A stretch of DNA of 35,227 bases, from positions 1,478 through 36,704 of the forward strand of contig JACPGF010000331.1 of assembly GCA_016182615.1 (NCBI GenBank), read 5' to 3'. The notes below the pieces were generated by a model. The model ran no database searches, was not told the origin of the DNA, and saw only the letters and a program-made list of their open reading frames with translations. Shown one piece after another: positions 24,251 through 32,340 of this stretch; position 1 is the first letter of the stretch; every line of letters starts with the position of its first letter. The position numbers were made by a program, and so were the translations under genes. Source of the DNA: Ignavibacteriales bacterium (GTDB taxonomy: Bacteria; Bacteroidota; Ignavibacteria; Ignavibacteriales; Ignavibacteriaceae).

Positions 24251-26758
24251 ATGAAATTCTATTCTTTACTCGTTTGTTTTCTGCTGTCACAGATTGCGTT
24301 TTCACAGCATAGCGCGAAACCCGAAACGATAGTAACCGCTGCCACCGTGTTTACCAGTGGTGCAATGCTAACAAGGGATGGGGTGGTGAGTGTTAAAAAA
24401 GGTGAAAATATTATTACCATTTCAAACCTTCCGGTTGATTTGCACGAAGAATCCGTCCGGCTGTCATTTGCCGATACTTCGAATATTATCATTCTGGATA
24501 TCCGCGTGGAAGATCGTGTAAAGAGAGAATACGCGGTTGACCAAATAAAGGCATTGCAGAAAAAAGTTGACTCATTAAAAACATTGCAGCGGATACAAAC
24601 CGACAAAGAGATTTTACTGCAAAACCAAAAAGAATTTCTTAACACCCTGAAGCCCGACATGAGCAAACTGCTTCCCGGCCGCGCTATGCCTGATGCTGCA
24701 GGTGCAAAGCAATGGGATGAGATGATTTTGTTTGTTGATGGGAAACTGGAAAAATTATTTAAAGCCTGGAGAATTCTAAACGAGTGCAATGATTCTATAA
24801 GAAAAGAGATAGATACTTTGCAAGGTAAAATTGAAAAATTCGCGATGGTTGAGAAAAAAAGCTTCAAGGAGTTGATAGCAAAAATATACGCGGAAAAAGC
24901 AATGGCGACCACAGTCAGTGTCAGCTATCTTGTTGACGCTGTATCCTGGTATCCGCGGTATGATGAAAAAATAACATATACAGACAGCCTGATTGAACAA
25001 AGCTATTTTGCAGTAGTAAAGCAGAACACGGGAGAAGATTGGAAAAAGGTCTCCCTGAGCCTTTCGACAATAGTGCCGGGCAACGTTAAAGATGCCCCCG
25101 AACTGACTCCATGGTATATTGATACCCGCCCGGTAGCAGCGGCTCCGGCAGTTTATACGGATAATGGTTTTGTACGGCCGGATGTGCGGTATATAACAAA
25201 CAGCGGGCTTCCGCGAAATACAGCTATAGTATCGGGGTATGTTTACGATGCCGGAACCGGTGAACCCATGGCAGCGGTTTTTGTTGGGGGTTTAGGCGGG
25301 GGTAAGCATACCTACACGGATAGCAGTGGTAAGTTTTACATCCCTGGAATTGGTGCGGGTGCTATTAGTTTGAAGATAGAGTTTCCCGGCTATCAGAGTA
25401 TGACCATACAGATGGATGCAAAAGAGCGCAAAACTGCGGAGTGTAATTTTTATCTCACGAAAATGTCATTATCTACCGAGGATATTGCAGGGACTAGATC
25501 AGGATTGCAGAATACACAATCTGTTAACAACTCAGCTCCGGGACGTTTTGAAACACGTTACGTATTTGATGCAGCAGTTCAGTCTAACAATTGTAGAATT
25601 AAAGGTGGTGTATTCGATAGTGAAACTGGCGAACCCCTTCCTGGCGCTTCCGTTGTTCTGACAGGAACGACAAAGGGCGCAGTCACCAATAGTGATGGTG
25701 ATTTTTTTATACTCAATGTGCAGGCAGGTGTTTATCGTTTGAAGGCCACTTTTATTGGCTTTGGAGAGGTCACCGCGGATGTAAATGCGCTTGCTCAAAA
25801 TATTACAATTTGCAACTTGTTTCTTCCAGCACTTTCATTAAACACCAATAATATTCTTGGAACCGTAGACCGTAACGTAGCTAATATGAGTGCCATCGTC
25901 CAAAATTCCTTCGGAACCCTTCCTATACGAGATGGGCAAGGTGTTGTATCCACGCAGTCCGGTGTAGTTCGTCAATCGGGCAATTTGTATGTCCGTGGAA
26001 GCCGTGCGGATGCAACAGGAATGTATGTTGATGGTGTCCGTGTAAACGACCCGGATTTTGAGGGAGAAGATGATGTATTAAAGTTAGGCAAAGGCACAAG
26101 CGAGTCGGCTTACGAGCGTGTTGATGTAACTGTTGATGCAAAGGAACTTTCCACATCGTTCACGATAAAAGAAAAGGTCAGCCTTTCAGGTGACAATAAA
26201 GAGCAAACGGTTAGTATCGCCGTATCGGAGTTCCCGATTGCAACAAAGTTTACTGCCATACCGGGCAGTGCGCCCGGTGTATTTATGACGGCTAAATTTG
26301 CAAACACGAATAGTTTCCCGTGGCTGCAAGGACCCGTCCGTGTTACCCTTGATAAAGAATTTGTTGGAACGTTCGCAGGCAGGACAACGGTTCCGGGTGA
26401 CACCTTATACCTTGGGGTTGGCAAAATTGACGGATTGATTGCCGAGAAAAAACTTGTTAAACGGCTTACTGAAGGGGCAGGGCTGCTGAGCAGCGACATC
26501 AGGGAAATCTTTGAGTATGAAATAATTCTGATGAATAAACTGAACAAGCCGGTTACGGTTGATGTCTATGATCAGGTGCCCGTGCCTGCATCCGGTAAAA
26601 TAAAGGTAGAGCTGCTGGAGCCGGCAAAAGAGAAGTATAATCCGTTAAAGGACAACCGTCTTGAGTGGAAATGCCTGCTTGCACCGGGTGAAAAGAAGAT
26701 GCTGAAAATAGCATTCACTGTTACACACCCGCAGGGTATCCCGGTAGGAGGTTTATAA
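24251..26758 (+). CDS. DUF4139/MuiA-like protein with inserted carboxypeptidase-regulatory and TonB-plug-like segments
   Basis: 835 residues with a signal peptide (MKFYSLLVCFLLSQIAFSQ). The frame is the DUF4140/DUF4139 (mucoidy-inhibitor MuiA) type: an N-terminal domain (about 25-100, VFTSGAMLTRDGVV), a coiled-coil stretch (about 95-205), the start of DUF4139 (VSYLVDAVSWYPRYD, then NTGEDWKKVSLSLST), and its end (about 630-835). Into DUF4139 are inserted two carboxypeptidase-D regulatory-like beta-sandwiches (about 327-402, GYVYDAGTGEPMAAVFVGG; about 448-525, GGVFDSETGEPLPGASVVL). A segment resembling the start of a TonB-dependent receptor plug follows (about 558-602, NLYVRGSRADATGMYVDGV). The neighbouring paralogue lacks all of this, and no receptor beta-barrel is present. 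It is probably periplasmic or outer-membrane-associated, role unknown. Its TAA shares one base with the next ATG. Confidence 0.85.
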   Translation: MKFYSLLVCFLLSQIAFSQHSAKPETIVTAATVFTSGAMLTRDGVVSVKKGENIITISNLPVDLHEESVRLSFADTSNIIILDIRVEDRVKREYAVDQIKALQKKVDSLKTLQRIQTDKEILLQNQKEFLNTLKPDMSKLLPGRAMPDAAGAKQWDEMILFVDGKLEKLFKAWRILNECNDSIRKEIDTLQGKIEKFAMVEKKSFKELIAKIYAEKAMATTVSVSYLVDAVSWYPRYDEKITYTDSLIEQSYFAVVKQNTGEDWKKVSLSLSTIVPGNVKDAPELTPWYIDTRPVAAAPAVYTDNGFVRPDVRYITNSGLPRNTAIVSGYVYDAGTGEPMAAVFVGGLGGGKHTYTDSSGKFYIPGIGAGAISLKIEFPGYQSMTIQMDAKERKTAECNFYLTKMSLSTEDIAGTRSGLQNTQSVNNSAPGRFETRYVFDAAVQSNNCRIKGGVFDSETGEPLPGASVVLTGTTKGAVTNSDGDFFILNVQAGVYRLKATFIGFGEVTADVNALAQNITICNLFLPALSLNTNNILGTVDRNVANMSAIVQNSFGTLPIRDGQGVVSTQSGVVRQSGNLYVRGSRADATGMYVDGVRVNDPDFEGEDDVLKLGKGTSESAYERVDVTVDAKELSTSFTIKEKVSLSGDNKEQTVSIAVSEFPIATKFTAIPGSAPGVFMTAKFANTNSFPWLQGPVRVTLDKEFVGTFAGRTTVPGDTLYLGVGKIDGLIAEKKLVKRLTEGAGLLSSDIREIFEYEIILMNKLNKPVTVDVYDQVPVPASGKIKVELLEPAKEKYNPLKDNRLEWKCLLAPGEKKMLKIAFTVTHPQGIPVGGL

Positions 26759-28362
26759 TGAGAACATCAATATTCATTTCAATAGTAGAGTATATTAAAA
26801 ACAACTACACAAAAAGCTTGATAGCCTGCATTCTGCTTTTGCTTGGTTTTTGTGAAACAAAAGCACAAAATACGGTGCAACTCGAGTCAAAGATTGTTAA
26901 AGTTACCGTATATGCCGATAAAGCATTGATAAACCGCGAAGCAGTGGCTGATTTACAGCCCGGCCGTCATACAGTCGTTTTCAAAAAACTACCCGCTGCC
27001 ATTGATGAAAATAGTATCCGTGTCTCAGGCTTTTCAGAGGGCGGTGTTTTTATTGAGAATATTAGAATTGAGGAGGTTAATGAGAATGCGGAGGAGGAAA
27101 GCGTTAATCTCATGCGCGTGGGTATTGATCAAATGAAAACAGTCCTGAAAGAAGTTAACGACCGGATCGCGATTTGTAATACAAAAAAAGATTTTATTGA
27201 AGCACAAAAAAAACAAGCCGGTTTTTTTATAAGTGAAAAAATCCGTGCAAATATTTTTCTGCAGAATGAGTTTAATTCCGTTTTGACTTATATGGACAGC
27301 GCAACAAACAAGCTGCAGGCCGAAATGAGAACTCTAACTGGTCGTAAAAAAACAGCTGAGATGCGCATTGAAGAACTGCGGCGGGATATGATGCAGGGTA
27401 TGCAAAAACGGGCAAAGATTTCTCACAATATTTATGCAGATATTGAAGTAAAAAGCGCGGGGAAAGTATTTATCCGGCCCTCGTATTTTACCGCCAAGAC
27501 CGTGTGGTATCCGCAATACGATGTCCGCATTGCAACAGATCAGAAAACCGCGGAATTAAAAATGAAGAGTTTCGTTTCACAATCGACAGGCGAAAACTGG
27601 GATAATGTTGCATTAACGCTTTCATTAAAAAACTCATACGAAGATTTGCAGGCTCCAACGATGAGTGACTGGGTTATTGATCTGCAATCGCAATATCAAA
27701 ACAGCCGGGTAAGAATGTGGGGCAACACGGGCACTTCGCAAAAAGACTTACGGGCTTCTTACTCGTTAACAGGCTTATTTACAATACCGAGTGACCACAA
27801 TGAGCACATGATAATAATTGATACCGTTCGGATACCTGTTTCATTCAGTTATGTAACCGTTCCTAAAATTGCTCCGTATGTTTACCGCACGGGGGCGCTC
27901 GTCAATCTGTCGCAATTGCACTGGGCTGAAGGAGATATAAACTTGTTCGTGGATAATGAATTTATAAGCCGGACTATTATGCCTGTTACTTTTACCGGAG
28001 ACACGCTGCAATTGCCCATGGGTGCAGATAACAGGATCCGGGTTGAAAGAGTTCTTGTTAGCAGGTTCAGGGATAACTCAGGGTTGTTCGGAATCTCGCG
28101 GAAGATTTCTTACGAGTACGAAATAAGAATTACCAACAACCGTAAGACATCTGAAAAGGTGTTGCTTACCGATCAAGTGCCGGTAATAAAAGATGCATCC
28201 ATAAGTGTTAATTTATTGCAGCCCGTTATTGATAAAAAAGATATTCGCAACGATGGTAAACTAACATGGATTTTGAATCTGTCTCCGGGTGAAAAAATTG
28301 TCAAACCGTTAAAATACCAGATAACTTTCCCGGCAAATATTTCGGTATATGGACTTGAATAA
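26758..28362 (+). CDS. DUF4139/MuiA-like protein, paralogue without insertion
   Basis: 534 residues, the typical size for a Bacteroidota DUF4139 protein. A hydrophobic segment (SLIACILLLLGFCETKAQ, about 20-37) is a signal peptide preceded by a long basic N-terminus. Then come the DUF4140 domain (KIVKVTVYADKALINREAV), a coiled-coil region (about 115-225) and a continuous DUF4139 domain (AKTVWYPQYDVRIATD, STGENWDNVALTLSLKNSYE, ISYEYEIRITNNRKTSEKV, GKLTWILNLSPGEKI). It aligns by eye along its length with the upstream protein once the ~300-residue insertion there is removed. The genes overlap by one base (TAATG), so they are co-translated and may form one complex. Function is unknown; the mucoidy-inhibitor name comes from weak homology only. 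Confidence 0.87.
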   Translation: MRTSIFISIVEYIKNNYTKSLIACILLLLGFCETKAQNTVQLESKIVKVTVYADKALINREAVADLQPGRHTVVFKKLPAAIDENSIRVSGFSEGGVFIENIRIEEVNENAEEESVNLMRVGIDQMKTVLKEVNDRIAICNTKKDFIEAQKKQAGFFISEKIRANIFLQNEFNSVLTYMDSATNKLQAEMRTLTGRKKTAEMRIEELRRDMMQGMQKRAKISHNIYADIEVKSAGKVFIRPSYFTAKTVWYPQYDVRIATDQKTAELKMKSFVSQSTGENWDNVALTLSLKNSYEDLQAPTMSDWVIDLQSQYQNSRVRMWGNTGTSQKDLRASYSLTGLFTIPSDHNEHMIIIDTVRIPVSFSYVTVPKIAPYVYRTGALVNLSQLHWAEGDINLFVDNEFISRTIMPVTFTGDTLQLPMGADNRIRVERVLVSRFRDNSGLFGISRKISYEYEIRITNNRKTSEKVLLTDQVPVIKDASISVNLLQPVIDKKDIRNDGKLTWILNLSPGEKIVKPLKYQITFPANISVYGLE

Positions 28363-28470
28363 AGATAAGAATTTGTGGCGCTTACCATAAGTTAAAACTT
28401 GTTCATTTTAACCCAATTGCGCTTTAAGATAAAAGGACCATAACATCTTTAATAACTAGTATTTACGGCT

Positions 28471-28742
28471 CCCTCTCCTTACGAAGGTTCGCCGCGGTGA
28501 ATCAACTTAAGGATTGACAAAATTTTGAAAATGGTTTTTCCGAAGTCCCCCTTTTTGAAAAGGGGTTGTTCGCCGCGGCGAAGCGGGGGAATCGTTTTTG
28601 GGCAGTGCTAATGCCGCTAAAACAATTCTCCCGTCCCCGCCTAGGCGGGTCCACCCTCCTTTCAAAAGGAGGGACTTCGAAAAAAATACAACCCAATTTT
28701 CCTTAAGTTGATTCGCCGCGGCGAACCTTCGTAAGGAGAGGG
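28471..28742. repeat. 272-bp nested palindromic element
   Basis: Two 43-bp arms (28471-28513 and 28700-28742) are reverse complements with 42 of 43 matching. Inside is a second inverted pair (about 28535-28565 and 28652-28682, about 26 of 31). Each inner arm is a hairpin itself (CCCCTTTTTGAAAAGGGG-like), and TTCGCCGCGGCGAA or a one-base variant occurs three times (about 28489, 28569, 28712). CGCCTAGGCG lies near the centre. There is no transposase frame, so it resembles a MITE or large REP-type element. It lies between the DUF4139 gene (+) and the DUF4476 gene (-), where it could also end transcription both ways. Confidence 0.75.
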
Positions 28743-28822
28743 CGGGGGGTGAGGTTTTAACTTTTTTCTATTTAATGATTTTCAACAAACCTCCACCGGT
28801 ATTACTTAATATTTAATTGCTG

Positions 28823-29407
28823 CTACTTTCCTTTTCCCTCGATGATGTTTCCGATTTCTTCTTTCTCGGAAGAAAATGTAAATGCCTGTATGAGTTTATA
28901 CGCGTTATATTTATCTATTACACTTGGATACATGATGCGGATGGCATCAATTTTATCACTGCTCATGAAAAATACCTTCAAAACGGTCAAAATTTGTTCA
29001 ACAGTAAAACTCTCACCGGTAGAAACAATACGGAGCATTTGTTTTTTATCGCCGTCAAATGATTCTTTTTTTAGTACCGATAAAAAATCCTCAAAATCCT
29101 GTGGCGGCATTGCCATAAGCGGAGGCGGAGGGGGTGGTACTATATGAATACCCTGTGCAAGGTTGTCTAAATCTCTTAGGATATCATCAACATACTCGCG
29201 TGCCTTACGCTTGTCACGGGGCGATAGTCTCTCGATATATACATTGTCCAATTTTTCCAGCCGGTACCGTATTGCCCGGATAATATCCGGAGGAGTTTTA
29301 CCGGGTTTCATGGAAGATTGCGGGACACCGCGCTCTATGGAATCTTCTTGTGCAAAGAGAACAACACTTAAAACGAGAAATGAAAGAGTAATTAAAATAA
29401 TTTTCAT
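28823..29407 (-). CDS. Exported DUF4476 protein
   Basis: 194 residues from the ATG at 29407; a start 6 codons upstream is possible but weakens the signal peptide. MKIILITLSFLVLSVVLFAQ is a signal peptide. A helical region with charged residues follows (about 30-90, RAIRYRLEKLDNVYIERLSP), then a proline-rich linker (VPPPPPPLMAMPPQ) and a C-terminal DUF4476 domain (about 105-190: FEDFLSVLKKESFDGDKKQM, FTVEQILTVLKVFFMSSDKI, IMYPSVIDKYNAYKLIQAF). DUF4476 is a helical domain of exported proteins in Bacteroidota and Myxococcota with no known role. The gene stands alone between the 272-bp palindrome and hisN-like gene. Confidence 0.82.
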   Translation of the reverse strand: MKIILITLSFLVLSVVLFAQEDSIERGVPQSSMKPGKTPPDIIRAIRYRLEKLDNVYIERLSPRDKRKAREYVDDILRDLDNLAQGIHIVPPPPPPLMAMPPQDFEDFLSVLKKESFDGDKKQMLRIVSTGESFTVEQILTVLKVFFMSSDKIDAIRIMYPSVIDKYNAYKLIQAFTFSSEKEEIGNIIEGKGK

Positions 29408-29518
29408 ACATATTCCATGTAACAATACATTTGTTTGCTAAAACAGCACTAAAGTGCCGGATAATGATTATACCCATAAACAGGTAAAATGTTCCTTAAG
29501 AAAGATAGTTGTAATAAA

Positions 29519-30286
29519 CTATTCAGGCAATCCATTTAAAATGCGGACAACTTCCGCGTGAATTCCGGGTGCCGCAGCAATAACGCTGCTGCCGGTAACC
29601 GGATTGCCGCCCTGATAATCGGTAATAATGCCGCCCGCTCCGCGGATAATAGGCACAAGCGCAAGTGTATCCCAAGGGTTCATAATCGGATCCATCATAA
29701 TATCTGCAAAACCGGTAGCGAGCAGATAATAGCCATAACAGTCGCCCCAGCCGCGGAATAGTTTAACCTTTCTAATCAACTGCTCAAAACCGGCTCCGTT
29801 TTGATAAGTATAAACATTCAGATGATCCGTGTTAAGGAAAACTGCCTTACTTATATCATTGCATTCCCTTACATAAACACGCTCATCGTTTAGCCATGCA
29901 GCAGCATTGTCGCCTAAAAGCAGTTCCCTCAGTACAGGCTGATGAAATGCACCGGCAATAACTTCATCTCCTTTTTTGATGGCAATCAGTGTGCCGAAGA
30001 GCGGCACACCGCAGATAAAACTTTTCGTGCCGTCAATGGGGTCAAGCACCCAAACATATTCCGCATCAGCCTGATAGCTGCCGAATTCCTCACCGACAAT
30101 ACCATGTTCCGGGAATTCCTTCATTATTTCTTCACGGATATACTCCTCGGTCTTTTTATCTGCAATGGTAACCGGCGATTCATCCGCTTTTGATTCTACC
30201 GCGATCGGGGTACGGTAATAGCGGTTTATAATTTCACCGCTGCCGCGTGCTATATGTTTTATGAAGGGAAAAAATTCGTTTGTCAT
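29519..30286 (-). CDS. hisN: Histidinol-phosphatase, inositol-monophosphatase family
   Basis: 255 residues from the ATG at 30286 (MTNEFFPFIKHIARGSGEII); the frame continues 13 codons upstream but the added sequence is AT-rich and unlike the family. Inositol monophosphatase motifs are intact: ADESPVTIADKKTEEYI (metal/substrate loop), HGIVGEEFGS (Glu pair), VWVLDPIDGTKSF (Mg-binding DxxDGT) and the C-terminal MNPWDTLALVPIIRGAGG. The ESPVTIAD motif and the GWGDCYGYYLLATGFADIMM segment are as in HisN-type histidinol-phosphate phosphatases, so this would do the penultimate step of histidine synthesis. Inositol-1-phosphatase or related activity is the alternative; no other his gene is nearby. Confidence 0.82.
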   Translation of the reverse strand: MTNEFFPFIKHIARGSGEIINRYYRTPIAVESKADESPVTIADKKTEEYIREEIMKEFPEHGIVGEEFGSYQADAEYVWVLDPIDGTKSFICGVPLFGTLIAIKKGDEVIAGAFHQPVLRELLLGDNAAAWLNDERVYVRECNDISKAVFLNTDHLNVYTYQNGAGFEQLIRKVKLFRGWGDCYGYYLLATGFADIMMDPIMNPWDTLALVPIIRGAGGIITDYQGGNPVTGSSVIAAAPGIHAEVVRILNGLPE

Positions 30287-30371
30287 ACTGTAATAAAGTT
30301 TATTAATGATTTTTATAAATTTCAATTATAAGTTAAATTAGTTTTTACCCTTTCCCAAAATCGGAGCATTA

Positions 30372-31856
30372 ATGAATAAAATTATTCTTTTCGTACTGTT
30401 GTTCATATATCCGGCAATTGTGTTACAAGCACAATACAGCAGTAAACGGATTTACCATCCGTTCACCGGAACGATGGTGTTTACGGTGGAGGGCGGAGCA
30501 ACATACACAGAAACCGATTACACGAAACCTTTGACCGATTTAACAGGGCGCGCATCGCTGGAATACTATCTTCCATTCTACAGTAAAAGTTCATTCGGCA
30601 TTAAGCTGCTCGGCGGTGGAGGATACTTTAAAGGCCGCATCGAGAGCCCATTTTCGGAATACCGGACCTCATTCTCGTACGTTGGGGGACAGGTAATTTA
30701 TTCAATTCAACTTGGTAAAATTCTTTTTCCCTATTTTGGTGCAGGCGCTTCGCTGCTTTGGTTCGACCCGAGGGATGGTGATAATAAACCGCTGCTTGAG
30801 CCAAATACAGCGTTGAACAGGAAAAACGAGATGCAATATAATGCAGAGGTTGGCGTTAAATTTGCTTTAACCGATAATATCTCGCTCAATTTGGGAGCCA
30901 TGGCACATGTAAGCCCGAATGACCGTTTAGACGGTAAAATAAAAGGGACGAACAATGACATTTTCTTTTCGGGTATCGCGGGGTTTTCCGTAGCATTTTT
31001 CGGGGGCAGCGATGAGGACAATGACGGCATTGAAGACGAAGAAGACATGTGTCCTGGTACACCGCGCGGTGTGCGCATTGATGCAAATGGATGTCCGTTA
31101 GACAGTGATAAAGACGGTGTACCCGATTACCGGGATAATTGTGCCGAGACGCCTGATTTGGTAAAAACCGACAAACATGGCTGCCCGGTTGATACGGATT
31201 ACGATAGTGTACCGGATTATCTTGATATTTGTGCCGGTACTCCGCGCGGTGTGGCTGTGGATGAATACGGATGCCCCAAAGACAGTGACAATGACGGCAT
31301 AGCTGATTATCTTGACAACTGCCCGAACACGGTAAAAGGAACTATTGTCGATAAAAGCGGCTGTCCGCTTGACTCGGATGGTGACGGCGTTGCAGATAAT
31401 GTGGATCAGTGCCCCAATACACCATTTGGTGTGCAGGTGGACGCAACAGGGTGCACCCTGAAAAAAGAGGAAGAGATAAAAGAAGTACCGGTCATCCGTG
31501 AAGTGCCTGTTGAAAAGCAAACCGTGCTTAGCGCGGGCGCTTCGTTCGCAGCCGGAAAGGCGGTTCTCAGCTCAGGGGCGTATGAGCCGCTTGATAAACT
31601 AATTGCAGCCATGAAAGAAAACACGAACACGAATTGGATTATCGAAGGGCATACCGACAGCCAGGGCAAGTACGAAAGTAATAAAAAACTTTCACTTGAA
31701 CGTGCAAAGGCAGTGTTAAAATATTTTGTATCCAAAGGAATTAAAAAAGAGCGGTTTACCGTGCGCGGCCTTGGCCCTGACTTTCCGGTTGCAGACAATA
31801 AAACCGAAGCAGGCAGGACAAAAAACCGCAGGGTAGTTATTATCAGGGTTGATTAA
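30372..31856 (+). CDS. OmpA-family outer-membrane protein with TSP3 repeats
   Basis: 494 residues. A signal peptide (MNKIILFVLLFIYPAIVLQA) precedes an N-terminal eight-stranded-type beta-barrel (about 20-210, with VEGGATYTETDYTK, GQVIYSIQLGKILFPYFGAG and AEVGVKFALTDNISLNLGAM). Five thrombospondin type-3 calcium-binding repeats follow (about 215-360, DxDxDGxxDxxDxCPxTPxG patterns such as DSDGDGVADNVDQCPNTPFG). The C-terminal OmpA peptidoglycan-binding domain (about 385-494) has WIIEGHTDSQGKYESNKKLS and RTKNRRVVIIRV. It anchors the outer membrane to peptidoglycan through a Ca2+-stiffened linker. CGGAG before the ATG at 30372 is the likely ribosome site. A strong terminator follows. Confidence 0.93.
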   Translation: MNKIILFVLLFIYPAIVLQAQYSSKRIYHPFTGTMVFTVEGGATYTETDYTKPLTDLTGRASLEYYLPFYSKSSFGIKLLGGGGYFKGRIESPFSEYRTSFSYVGGQVIYSIQLGKILFPYFGAGASLLWFDPRDGDNKPLLEPNTALNRKNEMQYNAEVGVKFALTDNISLNLGAMAHVSPNDRLDGKIKGTNNDIFFSGIAGFSVAFFGGSDEDNDGIEDEEDMCPGTPRGVRIDANGCPLDSDKDGVPDYRDNCAETPDLVKTDKHGCPVDTDYDSVPDYLDICAGTPRGVAVDEYGCPKDSDNDGIADYLDNCPNTVKGTIVDKSGCPLDSDGDGVADNVDQCPNTPFGVQVDATGCTLKKEEEIKEVPVIREVPVEKQTVLSAGASFAAGKAVLSSGAYEPLDKLIAAMKENTNTNWIIEGHTDSQGKYESNKKLSLERAKAVLKYFVSKGIKKERFTVRGLGPDFPVADNKTEAGRTKNRRVVIIRVD

Positions 31857-31873
31857 AGTAATTGTAAAAATCC

Positions 31874-31908
31874 AAAAGGCACAGGAAATTTCCCCTGTGC
31901 CTTTTTTT
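31874..31908 (+). terminator. Intrinsic terminator after the OmpA-family gene
   Basis: AAAAGGCACAGG (31874-31885) pairs perfectly with CCTGTGCCTTTT (31894-31905) around an 8-nt loop, with a run of seven T at 31902-31908. Confidence 0.88.
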
Positions 31909-31940
31909 ATGGCAAAATAGTGTTACCCGGGTGTGGCTTT

Positions 31941-32219
31941 GCGAAGTTCCGCTTCGCGCTACGTAGCTCGAAGCGCAGCTTCGTATAGCTTTGCTGTAGT
32001 AAACACATGCCGGGAAAACGACAAACCATTCATAAGTTTTCCGGGTATTCCGGTTACGTCCGGGCTTAGCGAAGCTTTGCTTCGCGCTACGTAGCTCGAA
32101 GCGCAGCTTCGTATAGCTTTTCTGGAATAAACACATGCCGGACAAACGACAAACCATTCATAAGTTTTCCGGGTATTCCGGTTACGCGCGGTGCTCTGCG
32201 AAGCTCCGCTTCGCGCTAC
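31941..32219. repeat. 128-bp tandem repeat, about 2.2 copies
   Basis: Unit 1 (31941-32068), unit 2 (32069-32197) and a partial third (32198-32219) share GCGAAGCTTTGCTTCGCGCT-like starts. The palindrome GCTTCG-CGCTACGTAGC-TCGAAGC follows, then a near-identical stretch of about 50 bases from AAACACATGCCGG to ATTCCGGTTACG. The period is 128-129 bp. The GC-rich hairpin alternates with a less structured spacer. It lies between two terminators of convergent genes and encodes nothing convincing. Confidence 0.72.
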
Positions 32220-32223
32220 AAAA

Positions 32224-32246
32224 AGGCCGGTTTATAAAACCGGCCT
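32224..32246 (-). terminator. Intrinsic terminator of the T9SS cargo gene
   Basis: AGGCCGGTTT (32224-32233) and AAACCGGCCT (32237-32246) form a perfect 10-bp stem with a 3-nt loop. On the minus strand the stem is followed by TTTTTG, which suits the gene whose stop is at 32340. Confidence 0.75.
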
Positions 32247-32306
32247 CATTCTTATTTTTCAATTACTTGGCGCTCCCCGGCAAACAGGTATGGCTGTGCC
32301 GCAAGC

Positions 32307-32340
32307 GCCAATTCATAATTCATAATTCAAAATTCATAAT
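32307..32340. repeat. AT-rich ATTCATAATTC repeat
   Basis: Four tandem imperfect units (ATTCATAATTC, ATAATTC, AAAATTC, ATAATTAC) immediately next to the stop of the cargo gene. The same sequence type occurs upstream of glmM (12844-12907) and after the protease gene (21479-21506, opposite strand sense). Confidence 0.45.

Noticed and set aside
28502-28696. 64-codon minus-strand frame inside the palindromic element
   Set aside because: Arises from the inverted repeats; the peptide has only low-complexity charged and proline residues.
31843-32157. 104-codon open frame on the minus strand with repeated peptides
   Set aside because: It is a by-product of the 128-bp tandem repeat; no start signal or family-like sequence, and it overlaps the OmpA terminator.
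31941-32219. Possible CRISPR-like array
   Set aside because: The repeated unit is 128 bp with spacers conserved between copies, and no cas gene is nearby.
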